From assembly GCF_944327235.1 (NCBI RefSeq), contig NZ_CALVHE010000003.1:1-63315 (forward strand): a stretch of 63,315 bases of DNA, in the 5' to 3' direction. The notes beneath the pieces were generated by a model. The model was given only the letters and a program-made list of their open reading frames with translations. It was not told the DNA's origin and did no database searches. Both the position numbers and the translations under genes were made by a program. This DNA is from an uncultured Desulfovibrio sp. (GTDB lineage Bacteria > Desulfobacterota > Desulfovibrionia > Desulfovibrionales > Desulfovibrionaceae). Shown here piece after piece: positions 51,137-59,929 of the stretch. The first letter of the stretch is position 1. Every line of letters starts with the position of its first letter.

Positions 51137-52501
51137 ATGACACATTATCTGGACTGGTCTCACGCGACGACCGGTCGGCTGACGGAGGATATGCTGCGGC
51201 GGCCGTGCGCTCGGGCTGCCGAGCTGTCGTCCCGTCTTGCCGCCGAGGTGGAGCAGGGGCACTTGCCTTTTCTTGACCTGCCGTTCCGGCAGCGGCTGGA
51301 GCGCGAGCTGCCTCCCCTGCTGCCCCGTCTGAAGGCCCGGCGGCATATGCTGCTGCTGGGCATCGGCGGTTCGGCGCTGGGCGCGCGCGCCTTGCAACGC
51401 GCTTTTGCGCCGCAGCAGGACGAGCCGGGCCATGACGGCCCCAGTCTCTGGATAGCGGACAACGTGTGCGAAGCGACCCTGGCCCGCTGGCTCGACCGCC
51501 TTGTCCCCGCCGAGACGCAGGTGGTGTGCGTGAGCAAATCCGGCGGCACCATTGAGACCGTGGCGCAGTATCTGCTGGTCCGGGACTGGTTGCGGGACTC
51601 TCTGGGGGATGCGTGGCGGGAGCATGTGCTGCTCGTGACGGACGACCGGCAGGGCTTCCTGCGCGAAGAGGCAGAGCGGTATGGCCTCCCCGCGCTGGAG
51701 GTGCCGGATCATCTGGGGGGCCGGTATTCGGCTTTGTCCGCCGTGGGGATCGTGCCTGCCGCTTTTCTGGGCATCGACTGGCAGGCGTTGCTGGACGGCG
51801 CTGCCGCACAGGGAGAGAGCCTCATTCGGGCGGCTCGCGCCGGAGAGCTGACCGGACACCCGGCCTTCCGTCTGGCGGCCTGGGCGCATGAGCTGGAAGG
51901 CTGCGGCTATGACCAGCTGATCTTTTTCTGTTACCTGCCGCAGTGGGCGGCCTTCGGGGCGTGGTTCGCCCAGCTCTGGGCCGAAAGTCTCGGCAAGTCG
52001 GGCACGGGCAGTCAGCCGCTGCCTGCTGTGGGGGTGACGGATCAGCACTCCATCAATCAGATGTTCCTTGACGGGCCGCGCAACAAGGCGTGTCTTTTCC
52101 TGACCGGTCCGGATGTCGCTGTGCGTCAGGCGGACGGAAAGGGGCCGCACTTCTCGGCGGACATGCCGGAACGCTGGCGCTGGCTGGCGGGCCGCCCCTT
52201 CGGCTGTCTGCTGGATGCCGAGGCGCTGGGCACGCGCATGGCCTTGTGCCGGAACGGGCTGCCGTTGACGCATCTGCACATGGCGGAAGCCACGCCGCAG
52301 GCCGCGGGCGCGTTGATGGCTCTTCTGGAAGGGGCCACCCTGCTGACGGGCTGGCTCAACGGCATCGATCCGCTGGATCAGCCCGCGGTGGAGCTGGGCA
52401 AGCGACTGGCCAACGCTCGTCTCGGCGCGCCGGGACTGGATGAGGATGCGGCGGCTATGCGGGAGTTTCTGGCGCGGAGCGCCGATCGTCAGCCGTTTTG
52501 A
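51137..52501 (+). CDS. pgi: Glucose-6-phosphate isomerase
   Basis: 454 aa. MLLLGIGGSALGARAL, the SIS-type SKSGGTIETVAQYLLV sugar-phosphate loop, and QHSINQMFLDGP with the catalytic His/Glu region. Length fits the shorter bacterial form. Interconverts glucose-6-P and fructose-6-P. Confidence 0.92.
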   Translation: MTHYLDWSHATTGRLTEDMLRRPCARAAELSSRLAAEVEQGHLPFLDLPFRQRLERELPPLLPRLKARRHMLLLGIGGSALGARALQRAFAPQQDEPGHDGPSLWIADNVCEATLARWLDRLVPAETQVVCVSKSGGTIETVAQYLLVRDWLRDSLGDAWREHVLLVTDDRQGFLREEAERYGLPALEVPDHLGGRYSALSAVGIVPAAFLGIDWQALLDGAAAQGESLIRAARAGELTGHPAFRLAAWAHELEGCGYDQLIFFCYLPQWAAFGAWFAQLWAESLGKSGTGSQPLPAVGVTDQHSINQMFLDGPRNKACLFLTGPDVAVRQADGKGPHFSADMPERWRWLAGRPFGCLLDAEALGTRMALCRNGLPLTHLHMAEATPQAAGALMALLEGATLLTGWLNGIDPLDQPAVELGKRLANARLGAPGLDEDAAAMREFLARSADRQPF

Positions 52502-52521
52502 GTCTTGCGGGGCAAGAAGCT

Positions 52522-54051
52522 ATGCGCAGCATTCGAGAATGGCTGGGAAGATCCCGGCCGGAACCCCGCGAGACCGCCGGAGCGCCGGCGGCGGACCTGC
52601 CGCTCAGCTATGCGCGGACACTTTCCTGGCTCTCTCTCGTGGTCATTTTGCTGACGAGTCTGGGCTTGTCCTTCTTTATCTCCAACTCGGCGCGTCAGAC
52701 CCTGCTGACCAAGCAGGAGGAGTTTGCCCGTCTGCTGGCGGACAACCTCAACCATCAGATCTTCCGGCGTTTCGCCCTGCCCACCATCCTTGCACACGGA
52801 CGCATCGCTCTGCGACAGTCCTCCCAGTATGAGCATCTCAGCGAGGTGGTCGGCTCCGTCATCCACGGTCTGCCGGTGGAACGGCTGCGGATCTATGATT
52901 TTTCCCGTTTGGTGGCCTTCTCCACCAATAAGGAAGATCTGGGACGCACAGGGCTTGCTCCGGAAGGGCTGGAAGAGGTCCTGCGCGGCGGTCCGGCACA
53001 GGTGGAGATCATTTCCTCCATCCCCGACTGGCAGGCACCGTTCAACATCCCGCTGAAACGCGGGACGTTCGTCCTGCGCCTGCTTTGTCCCCTGCGGGGC
53101 GAGGCGCTGGAGGCCGGCGGCGATCCGCCGCTCATGGGGGCGCTGGAACTGACGCAGGACATTACCGGCGACTACGAGCAGGTGCTGGCCTTTCAGGGCA
53201 TCATCGTGGTCATGTGTCTGTTGTCGTCGGTGATCCTCTTCGCGCTGTTGCTCATGCTCATCCATCGGGCCGAGCGAGTGCTGGCCGAGCGCATGAATCG
53301 CAATCGCCAGCTGGAAAACGAATTGCACAGCAATGAGAAGCTGGCCAGCATGGGGCGGGTCATCGCCAGCATCGCCCACGAGATCCGCAATCCGTTGGGC
53401 ATCATCCGCTCCAGCGCCGAGCTTTTGCAGCGCCGGACGGACAAGGCGGATGCGGGGACCCGCCGTATCCTTGACGCCATTTATGACGAATCCGTGCGCC
53501 TTTCGCAGACCGTCAACGATTTTCTGGACTATGCCCGGCCCCGGCAGCCCCGGCAGGATCTGGTGGACGTCAATCTGGTGCTGGATCAGGCGCTGGCCTT
53601 TCTGGAAGGGGAGTGGAACCGTTGCGGCGTGCGGCTGGAACGGCAGACCCCTGAAGGCCTGCTCATCCTGGGCGACAAGGATCTGCTCTACCGCGCCTTT
53701 TACAACATCCTGACCAATGGGCAGCAGGCCATGGACGGCCCCGGGGTCATGCGGGTGAGCGCCCGGCATGTGCAAGGGGAGATCGTCCTCGAATTCCACG
53801 ACAGCGGTCCCGGTATCGACGAGGCCATCCTGCCCAATCTGCTCGATCCCTTCTTTACCACCAAGGATGACGGGACAGGGCTGGGACTGCCCATCGTGCA
53901 GTCCATCATTGCCAGCCACGGCGGGCAGCTCCATCTGGCCAACGGTGAAGAAGGGGGCGCGGTGGTCACCGTCGCCCTGCCGGCAGCGCCGTGTCCGCCG
54001 GACGGATCCGGTGAGGGAGCGGCCAGCGCGGCAAGCAAGGAGAACGCATGA
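52522..54051 (+). CDS. Membrane sensor histidine kinase (NtrB/ZraS type)
   Basis: 509 aa from the ATG at 52522. Membrane helix at about 34-54, periplasmic sensor domain to about 222, second helix (223-247), then DHp with phospho-acceptor His286 in IASIAHEIRNPLG and a HATPase domain (DSGPGID, TTKDDGTGLGLPI). The stop overlaps the next gene by 4 bp (ATGA). Partner of the sigma-54 regulator that follows; signal unknown. Confidence 0.93.
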   Translation: MRSIREWLGRSRPEPRETAGAPAADLPLSYARTLSWLSLVVILLTSLGLSFFISNSARQTLLTKQEEFARLLADNLNHQIFRRFALPTILAHGRIALRQSSQYEHLSEVVGSVIHGLPVERLRIYDFSRLVAFSTNKEDLGRTGLAPEGLEEVLRGGPAQVEIISSIPDWQAPFNIPLKRGTFVLRLLCPLRGEALEAGGDPPLMGALELTQDITGDYEQVLAFQGIIVVMCLLSSVILFALLLMLIHRAERVLAERMNRNRQLENELHSNEKLASMGRVIASIAHEIRNPLGIIRSSAELLQRRTDKADAGTRRILDAIYDESVRLSQTVNDFLDYARPRQPRQDLVDVNLVLDQALAFLEGEWNRCGVRLERQTPEGLLILGDKDLLYRAFYNILTNGQQAMDGPGVMRVSARHVQGEIVLEFHDSGPGIDEAILPNLLDPFFTTKDDGTGLGLPIVQSIIASHGGQLHLANGEEGGAVVTVALPAAPCPPDGSGEGAASAASKENA

Positions 54052-55427
54052 GCGAAAAATCGCATATCCTGATCATAGATGACGAAAAGAATTATCTGCT
54101 GGTGCTGCAGACCCTGCTGGAGGATGAAGGCTATACCGTGACCGCCATCAGCGACCCGGAGACCGCGCTGGCCTTTCTGGGGGAGAGCGAGGTGGACGTG
54201 GTGGTGACGGACATGAAGATGCCGCGCGTCTCCGGCCGGGAGGTGCTGCAGCGGGTCAAGAAGAGCTGGCCTTACATCCCCGTCCTGATCATGACGGCGT
54301 TCGGTTCCATCGAGAGCGCCGTGGAAGTCATGAAGTACGGGGCGTTCGACTACATCACCAAGCCCTTCTCCAATGACGAGCTGCTGCTCTCCCTGCACAA
54401 CGCCACGGAATTGGCCCGGACCCATCGGCAGTACCGTCTGTTGCAGGAAGCCATGGAGGACCGGTACGGCGTGCACAAGATCGTGGGGCGCAGCCGGGCC
54501 ATCCGGGATGTGCTGGCCATGGTGGACAGGGCGGCCCCCAGCCGCGCCACGGTGCTCATCACCGGCGAGTCGGGGACCGGCAAGGAACTGGTGGCCCGCG
54601 CCATCCATTATTCCAGCCCGCGCAAGGAAAAGCCCTTTGTTTCCGTCAATTGCATGGCGCTCAATCCCGGCGTGCTGGAAAGCGAACTTTTCGGGCACGA
54701 AAAGGGATCCTTTACCGGAGCTGTGGCCATGCGGCGCGGTCGTTTTGAGCAGGCGGACGGCGGTACGCTCTTTCTGGACGAGATCGCGGAGCTCACGCCG
54801 GAATTGCAGGTCAAGCTCCTGCGTGTCCTGCAGGAACGGCGCTTCGAGCGGGTGGGCGGCAGCGAAGAGGTGGAGGTGGATATCCGCGTGGTGGCCGCCA
54901 CCAACAAGGATCTGGCGAGCATGGTGGAGGCCGGGACGTTCCGGGATGACCTGTACTACCGCCTCAATGTGGTGCAGATCCCCTTGCCGCCCCTGCGCGA
55001 GCGGCGGGAGGACATCCCTCTGCTGGTGGCCCATTTTGTGGAAAAGGTGGCGGCGGACAACAACATGCCGCCCAAGACCTTCAGTACGGAAGCCCTCAAC
55101 TATCTGACCGGTTACGAATGGCCCGGCAATATCCGCCAGCTGGAGAATGTGGTGGAAAGCTGCATCGTGCTGGTGCCCGGCTCGGTCATCGAGGTGGACA
55201 ATCTGCCCGCGGAGATCCGGGACGAAGACGCCCAGTTCAAGAGCGCGGTGGACTTATTGCCTGTCCAGCTTGATCTGGCGGACACGCTGGAAAAGATCGA
55301 AGCCGCGCTCATCCGCCGCGCGCTGGTGCGGGCAGATCTTGTGCAGGTCAAGGCCGCCGAGCTGCTCGGCATCTCCAAAAGCCTCCTGCAGTACAAGCTC
55401 AAGAAATACGCCATTACCGGCCATTAG
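54048..55427 (+). CDS. Sigma-54-dependent response regulator (NtrC family)
   Basis: 459 aa. Receiver with Asp55 (VVTDMKMPR), AAA+ domain with Walker A GESGTGKE, sigma-54 contact loop as GSFTGA (GAFTGA variant), and a Fis-type HTH at the C-terminus (LVQVKAAELLGISKSLLQYKL). Activates sigma-54 promoters after phosphorylation by the kinase encoded upstream. Confidence 0.95.
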   Translation: MSEKSHILIIDDEKNYLLVLQTLLEDEGYTVTAISDPETALAFLGESEVDVVVTDMKMPRVSGREVLQRVKKSWPYIPVLIMTAFGSIESAVEVMKYGAFDYITKPFSNDELLLSLHNATELARTHRQYRLLQEAMEDRYGVHKIVGRSRAIRDVLAMVDRAAPSRATVLITGESGTGKELVARAIHYSSPRKEKPFVSVNCMALNPGVLESELFGHEKGSFTGAVAMRRGRFEQADGGTLFLDEIAELTPELQVKLLRVLQERRFERVGGSEEVEVDIRVVAATNKDLASMVEAGTFRDDLYYRLNVVQIPLPPLRERREDIPLLVAHFVEKVAADNNMPPKTFSTEALNYLTGYEWPGNIRQLENVVESCIVLVPGSVIEVDNLPAEIRDEDAQFKSAVDLLPVQLDLADTLEKIEAALIRRALVRADLVQVKAAELLGISKSLLQYKLKKYAITGH

Positions 55428-55455
55428 CGTCTGTTGACGCTTTGCGTGGGGTATT

Positions 55456-55510
55456 GTGGGGGGAAGGGGGACCCCCCGCCTCGCGCGGGTGGGGTCCCCC
55501 TTCCCCCCAC
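55456..55510. repeat. Long G/C palindrome after the response regulator
   Basis: Perfect 20-bp arms (55456-55475 and 55491-55510) made of G6-AA-G5-A-C4 and its complement, with a further 4-bp stem CCGC/GCGG in the loop. No T-run. Starts 28 bp after the regulator stop, so it may act as an mRNA end or be a repeat element. Confidence 0.7.
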
Positions 55511-55733
55511 GCCCCCCATCCCCTCCCCGGCGCGCTTTGGCAAAGGGGGAGAGAAGGGGGATTTACGTCCTTCATGCATAGCGTTCCGCAAACACAGGGC
55601 CCCGTCCGGACGTATATGCCGGGCGGGGCCCGCCGGCATCTGGAGGAGACAGACGCCGGCTTGGGGGATGCAGCGGGAATAGGGGACAGCGGCGGATCCC
55701 ATCACGCGCCGCCCGTGGGCCTGGAGCGGATTC

Positions 55734-55871
55734 GCATTGAAATCGTGTCCAATTTCAATGCTGGCGCTGCCCTCACACTACGGAAAAAGCGTGCCTTTTC
55801 CGTGTGTTCAGTTGTGGGTAGTCGCTCTCGCGACTACCAGAGCAATCCACATTTTCAATGTGGAATTGCTC
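55734..55871. repeat. Cluster of four hairpins
   Basis: Within 138 bp: 55734-55761 (GCATTGAAAT/ATTTCAATGC), 55774-55806 (CACAC..CGGAAAA/TTTTCCGTGTG), 55817-55838 (GGTAGTCGC/GCGACTACC) and 55840-55871 (GAGCAAT.CCACATT/AATGTGGAATTGCTC). Each is near perfect. Non-coding; may be a structured RNA or stacked repeat elements. Confidence 0.6.
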
Positions 55872-55958
55872 TATTCGCCTGTGCTCTCCATCTGGCGGGA
55901 GAAGAGCTCTCCGGTGAGCACGTGGAGCCCCTCTCCGGATCAGACTGTCGGTCCAGCG

Positions 55959-56034
55959 CATTTTCCGTTTGAAACGCTTTGCGTTTCAAACCATACGGCC
56001 TGTTGTTTCGCGGAAAAAACGCGGTTTTTCCGTT
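55959..56034 (+). repeat. Dispersed intergenic repeat, copy 2
   Basis: Best preserved copy: CATTTTCCGTTTGAAACG, then TTGCGTTTCAAACCA, CGGCCTGTTG and CGCGGAAAAAACGCGGTTTT. Contains inverted GTTTGAAACG / CGTTTCAAAC, so it folds as a hairpin. Lies just before the alcohol dehydrogenase stop. Confidence 0.6.
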
Positions 56035-56070
56035 TGGTTTTGGCCGGGTGGCGCTGTTCCTCCGCCTCGC

Positions 56071-57282
56071 CTAGCGCATGGGCACGAGCGAATTGCGGTA
56101 GATGCGGGCAATGCACTCGCGATTACCTTCCACCGGCGCAAGCGAGACGAGCAGACCCAGGGACGGGGTCTGTTCCACCAGATCGCAAAGCGTCTCCACA
56201 TCCGTTTCCGTAAAGCCCACGGACGTGAGCTTTTCCGTCACGCCGAGGCCGAACAGCCATTGCTCCACAGCACGCGCCACCTTGGGCGCTTCGTCCGGCA
56301 TACCGGAAAGGCCGGGCACGATGGGCTTGAGGATATGGGCCATGACCTGCGGCCGTGCGGGGTAGCACTCCTCGACGACGGCGGGCAGCAGCATGGCCAG
56401 CCCCAGCCCGTGAGCCAGTGTCGGTTTCAGGGCACTGAGGGGGTGTTCCAGCGCATGGGTCAGGTGCAACATGCCGTTGTCGAACGCGGTCCCGGCCATC
56501 ATGGCCGCGTAGGCCAGATCGTACCGTGCCCGGAGATCGTCGGGATGGGCAATGATGCGGGGCAGATTGGCGTGGACGAGGCGTACCGTCTCCGCGGCCA
56601 GCATGACGGCAAAGGGGTTGGAGCAGGTAGTGGTTGCCGCTTCCACTACATGGTTCACGGCGTCGATGGACACATAGCGCGTCTGATTGGGAGAAAGGCC
56701 GCTCATCAGCGCCGGGTCGTCGATGGCATAACGCGGATAGATGCAGTCGTAGGCGATGGCGGGCTTGTAGTTCAGGTGGGTGATGGTCGCCACGGCAAAG
56801 CGGTTCACTTCGCTGCCGGTCCCGTGCGTCAGATTGATGGCCACGATGGGCAGGGCCGTGCGCGGCGCGAATTTGTAGCAGTAAAGTTCTTCCGCCGTCT
56901 TACCGGGATTGGCCAGCAGGATGGCCGCACTCTTGCCGCAGTCGATAGGGCTGCCGCCGCCGATACAGAGCACGGCACCGGCTCCGGCCTCGCGTCCCTG
57001 TGCGGCCGCCTCGTCCACACTGGCGGTCGTGGGATTGGGGGTGACCTTATTGTAGAGGGAAAGCCGCAAGCCGTGCTTGGTTGCCGCGGCCTCTACCTTC
57101 TCCCACGCGCCGGAAAGCTTGTAGGAGTGGCCGCCCGTCACGCACAAGACGGCAGAGATGCCTTCAGCCTTGAATTCGGCAAAGATATCGTCGATCTTGT
57201 TTATGGCTCCCACCCCGAGATAGGCGGTGGTTTTGGTCCTGATCTCTCTTACTGAATCATACATCATGCTTTCGTCCCACAT
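56071..57282 (-). CDS. Iron-containing alcohol dehydrogenase
   Basis: 403 aa from the ATG at 57282 (AGGAGG upstream). NAD-binding CIGGGSPIDCGKS, THGTGSEV, and metal-binding histidines in SIDAVNHVVEA, GMLHLTHALEHPL and KPTLAHGLGLAM. Reduces aldehydes or oxidises alcohols with NAD(H) in the cytoplasm. Single-gene unit; a palindromic operator-like site is upstream. Confidence 0.93.
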   Translation of the reverse strand: MWDESMMYDSVREIRTKTTAYLGVGAINKIDDIFAEFKAEGISAVLCVTGGHSYKLSGAWEKVEAAATKHGLRLSLYNKVTPNPTTASVDEAAAQGREAGAGAVLCIGGGSPIDCGKSAAILLANPGKTAEELYCYKFAPRTALPIVAINLTHGTGSEVNRFAVATITHLNYKPAIAYDCIYPRYAIDDPALMSGLSPNQTRYVSIDAVNHVVEAATTTCSNPFAVMLAAETVRLVHANLPRIIAHPDDLRARYDLAYAAMMAGTAFDNGMLHLTHALEHPLSALKPTLAHGLGLAMLLPAVVEECYPARPQVMAHILKPIVPGLSGMPDEAPKVARAVEQWLFGLGVTEKLTSVGFTETDVETLCDLVEQTPSLGLLVSLAPVEGNRECIARIYRNSLVPMR

Positions 57283-57667
57283 GGGAACCTCCTTGACGTG
57301 AAAGCTCTTGACGGAAAAAATCCTAGGCTCGACAAAAGCAAAGGTCAAGTTTTTGTGTTAATTTTCACAATTTTTTCGTGAAGCGCGGAAAATCGAAAAA
57401 TATGCAGCTGTTACAGGTGACTAAAAGAACGAAAGCTTTGGCGTAAAGGGAAGGATGGTCGTCCTGTGGCCTGTTTTCGCCCATGTGAAAAAGGAATGTG
57501 ACGAGAGGAACAAAGCCGCTTGCCACACGAGGCCGGAGGGCCTACTATCCTTGCGACTGGACATCCCGCGTCAGGTGCGGCCACCCGCGGTCGTGGCTCG
57601 GCCAGCGGCATGAAAGCGGCGTGTCGCCGCAAGGCAGACGCCTGACGCAAAGCCACAAGGAGCTGTC
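57283..57667. other. Intergenic region between the alcohol dehydrogenase and CGGC genes
   Basis: About 385 bp, divergent. Apart from the palindrome at 57353-57370 nothing firm is seen; an AAGGAG site precedes the CGGC gene start. Confidence 0.3.
57353..57370 (-). promoter_or_regulatory. Operator-like palindrome upstream of the alcohol dehydrogenase
   Basis: TTGTGTTAATTTTCACAA, an 18-bp palindrome with 5-bp perfect outer arms, 70 bp before the start codon and in an AT-rich stretch. It resembles CRP/FNR-family (HcpR-like) and Rex sites, which share the TTGTG...CACAA form. Rex would fit an NADH-linked enzyme. Assignment is tentative. Confidence 0.4.
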
Positions 57668-58048
57668 ATGAAAAAGAAAGTCGGCATCATCCGGTGTCAG
57701 CAGACGGAAGACCTGTGCCCCGGTACCAAGGATTTTTGCTATGCGGCAGAGGGGAAAGGGGCGTTTGAGCCTTTAGGGACCTGTGAAGTGGTGGGCTTCG
57801 TGTCCTGTGGCGGCTGTCCCGGCAAGCGGGCCGTGGCGCGGGCGCAGATGTTGAAGGACAGGGGGGCGGAAGTCGTGGCCCTCACGTCGTGCATCACCAA
57901 GGGAACGCCCATCGGCTTCCCCTGCCCCAACAAGGGCATGATGCTGCGTGCCATCCGCGCCCGTCTGGGTGAGGACTTCCCGGTGCTCGACTACACGCAT
58001 CCCTCCGCCGCGGAACTCAAGGCCGCGGAAGAAGCTGCCAAGTCATAG
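57668..58048 (+). CDS. CGGC domain protein
   Basis: 126 aa. Cys10 in GIIRCQ, CPGTKDFC, the CGGC motif at 47-50 (VSCGGCPGK), and CITKGTPIGFPCPN. This cysteine-rich family is common in anaerobes and probably binds a metal or an FeS cluster. AAGGAG lies before the ATG. Function unknown. Confidence 0.88.
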   Translation: MKKKVGIIRCQQTEDLCPGTKDFCYAAEGKGAFEPLGTCEVVGFVSCGGCPGKRAVARAQMLKDRGAEVVALTSCITKGTPIGFPCPNKGMMLRAIRARLGEDFPVLDYTHPSAAELKAAEEAAKS

Positions 58049-58127
58049 CGCCTTTTCCGCTTGACTTGGGCCGGGCGGCGCTGTGCCGACACCTCACATG
58101 TTGCCTTTTTTCAAAGGCGCCATGATC

Positions 58128-58169
58128 CAAAAAACGTCGAGGGGCGGGAGATTGTCCCCCGCCCTCGAC
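58128..58169 (-). terminator. Terminator after the EFR1-type gene
   Basis: Stem GTCGAGGG.GCGGG/CCCGCCCTCGAC with one bulged base at 58136-58169, followed on the minus strand by TTTTTT. It ends the leftward ferredoxin gene 9 bp past its stop. Confidence 0.75.
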
Positions 58170-58177
58170 AGACAGCA

Positions 58178-58960
58178 TCAGAGATAGAGTGCGGGCGTGT
58201 CCCGCCGTTCCAGACAGGGTCCCAGTTTTTCGGCCAGCAGCGCCATGACGGGCGCGGGCAGCGCGCGGGCGCGGGCCGGACAGATCTTGACGCAGCGCAT
58301 ACAGAGGATGCAGCGCTCCCGGTCGCTCGTCTGCGGCTGGGCCGGATCGATGGCCTGCGCGGGGCAACGGGCGGCGCAGAGGCCACAGGACGTACAGGTC
58401 ACGGAAGCGGTGGGGGCTATCTGCATGGCCTGCCATTGCCGGTAGGGCCGTTGGCCGGGCAGGTGCGGCGCGGACACGGGAGCCGCGCGGAGGTGCTCGG
58501 CGGCCTGACGGCCGAGATCGCGCAGGGCTACGGCATCTTCCGCATCTGGACGGCCTGCCGCCACGCTGCGGCACATGCTGTGCTCGGCAACGGCGGACAT
58601 GCCGGCCATGACCAGCAGACCGCAGGCAGTGGCCTTGTCGGCCAGTTCCAGCAGGGCATCCTCAAAGGCCCGGTTGCCGTAAACGACAAGCGCGATGGCC
58701 GGGAGCTGCTTGCCGTCGGTGAGCGGACGCAGCGCCTCAAGACGTTCGGCCAGGAAGCCCGGTATGCGTCCGCCGTAGACCGGCGCGGCCAGGAGGACCA
58801 CATCACCGGCGGCAAATTCAGGCCAGACGACATGTGGGGCGGCCAGATCGCAGGCGACGGCGTCCATGCCCAGCGTCTGCGCCACAACGTCGCCCACCAG
58901 GCGTGCCACACGCTCCACGCCGCCCGTGGGGCTGAAATGCAGGATATGACAGATCGACAT
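58178..58960 (-). CDS. EFR1-type flavodoxin-ferredoxin protein
   Basis: 260 aa. N-terminal flavodoxin-like fold (HFSPTGGVERVARL phosphate loop, LLAAPVYGGRIP), then two [4Fe-4S] motifs CTSCGLCAARCPA and CILCMRCVKICPA. Such proteins shuttle electrons in anaerobes. AGGAGGAAAG precedes the ATG. Single gene. Confidence 0.9.
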   Translation of the reverse strand: MSICHILHFSPTGGVERVARLVGDVVAQTLGMDAVACDLAAPHVVWPEFAAGDVVLLAAPVYGGRIPGFLAERLEALRPLTDGKQLPAIALVVYGNRAFEDALLELADKATACGLLVMAGMSAVAEHSMCRSVAAGRPDAEDAVALRDLGRQAAEHLRAAPVSAPHLPGQRPYRQWQAMQIAPTASVTCTSCGLCAARCPAQAIDPAQPQTSDRERCILCMRCVKICPARARALPAPVMALLAEKLGPCLERRDTPALYL

Positions 58961-59026
58961 CTTTCCTCCTGACGGGATGCCGGACCGTCCGCTGGGGGCT
59001 GTTCGGCATCCACGATGCGAACAAGG

Positions 59027-59455
59027 TTATTTCTGCACGGCAAGGATGACGTTGGAGGCCTTGACCGCGGCCGTCACCCGGGAGCCGGGAGCCAGCTTGA
59101 GCTTTTCTGCGCTGGCGACCGTCACGATGGCGCAGAGCGTCTGACCGCTGGGCAATTCCATATCCACTTCCGTGTTGACCGCGCCGGGACGCACGGCCTT
59201 GACGGTACCGCTGAACTGGTTGCGGGTGGAAAGCAGCCAGTCTTCGGCGTCTTCCAGCAGGATGACGAAGCTGGCCTTGATGAGGGCAAGCGCTTTCTTG
59301 CCGGCGGCAAGCCCGAGACGTTTGGTGCTGGCCTGAGTGATGGAGGCCACCACTTCCTGACCGCCTTCCATGCTCAGGACGATCTCATCATTGACGGCCC
59401 CGCCGTGGACGGCGGTCACCGTGACCGGAAAAACATTGCGGGCGCTGGTCAGCAT
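59027..59455 (-). CDS. Molbindin (two TOBE/Mop domains)
   Basis: 142 aa made of two Mop repeats (about 5-70 and 76-141); each starts SARNVF.VTV.AV or STRNQFSGTVKAV and contains GGQEVVASIT or SGQTLCAIVT. Binds molybdate or tungstate as a store or sensor in the cytoplasm. AGGAG lies before the ATG. Confidence 0.9.
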   Translation of the reverse strand: MLTSARNVFPVTVTAVHGGAVNDEIVLSMEGGQEVVASITQASTKRLGLAAGKKALALIKASFVILLEDAEDWLLSTRNQFSGTVKAVRPGAVNTEVDMELPSGQTLCAIVTVASAEKLKLAPGSRVTAAVKASNVILAVQK

Positions 59456-59585
59456 AGATGCTCCTTATTCTGGCGCACAGGGCGCAGATGTTGTTATGTC
59501 TAATCGAGAATAATTCTTTATGGCCGTTTGGCAAGTCCTTGGGGAGGTATGGCGGTCGGAGGGATCCGGCAGGCGTCCATGATGA

Positions 59586-59906
59586 CTACGAAGCCAGCTT
59601 GAGGATGAGCACGCCGGCGATGATCAGCGCCACCCCCAGCACGCGAGCCAGATGCAGCGGGTCGCCAAAGAAGATCGCGCCTATGGCGAACGTCCCCACA
59701 GCACCCATGCCGGTCCAGACCACGTAGGCCGTCCCCAGCGGGATATGACGCTGCGCCAGGAACAGCAGGTAGCCGCTGAGTGCCATGCTGATGACGGCGA
59801 AGATCAACCCCGGTATGCGCCATGCGGGCTGCTGGGCCAGCTTGAAGCCCAGCGGCCAGCCGATCTCGAGCAGGCCCGCGCCGATGAGCGTCAACCACGG
59901 ATTCAT
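59586..59906 (-). CDS. SMR-family exporter, Gdx/SugE type
   Basis: 106 aa with four membrane helices. Proton/substrate Glu14 sits in GAGLLEIGWPLGFKL, which is the Gdx (SugE) pattern rather than the EmrE one. Gdx proteins export guanidinium. Only 23 bp separate it from the upstream trmI stop, so no guanidine riboswitch can fit; it is probably co-transcribed with trmI. Confidence 0.85.
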   Translation of the reverse strand: MNPWLTLIGAGLLEIGWPLGFKLAQQPAWRIPGLIFAVISMALSGYLLFLAQRHIPLGTAYVVWTGMGAVGTFAIGAIFFGDPLHLARVLGVALIIAGVLILKLAS

Positions 59907-59929
59907 GGGATGTCTCTCCCTTTACTGCG

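Noticed and set aside
49922-52279. A 785-codon leftward frame across the YchJ-like, Cys-rich and pgi genes
   Set aside because: Arg/Pro-rich, no ribosome site or motif, and overlaps three better genes on the other strand.
59907-59929. Guanidine riboswitch before the SMR exporter
   Set aside because: Only 23 bp separate it from the upstream gene.
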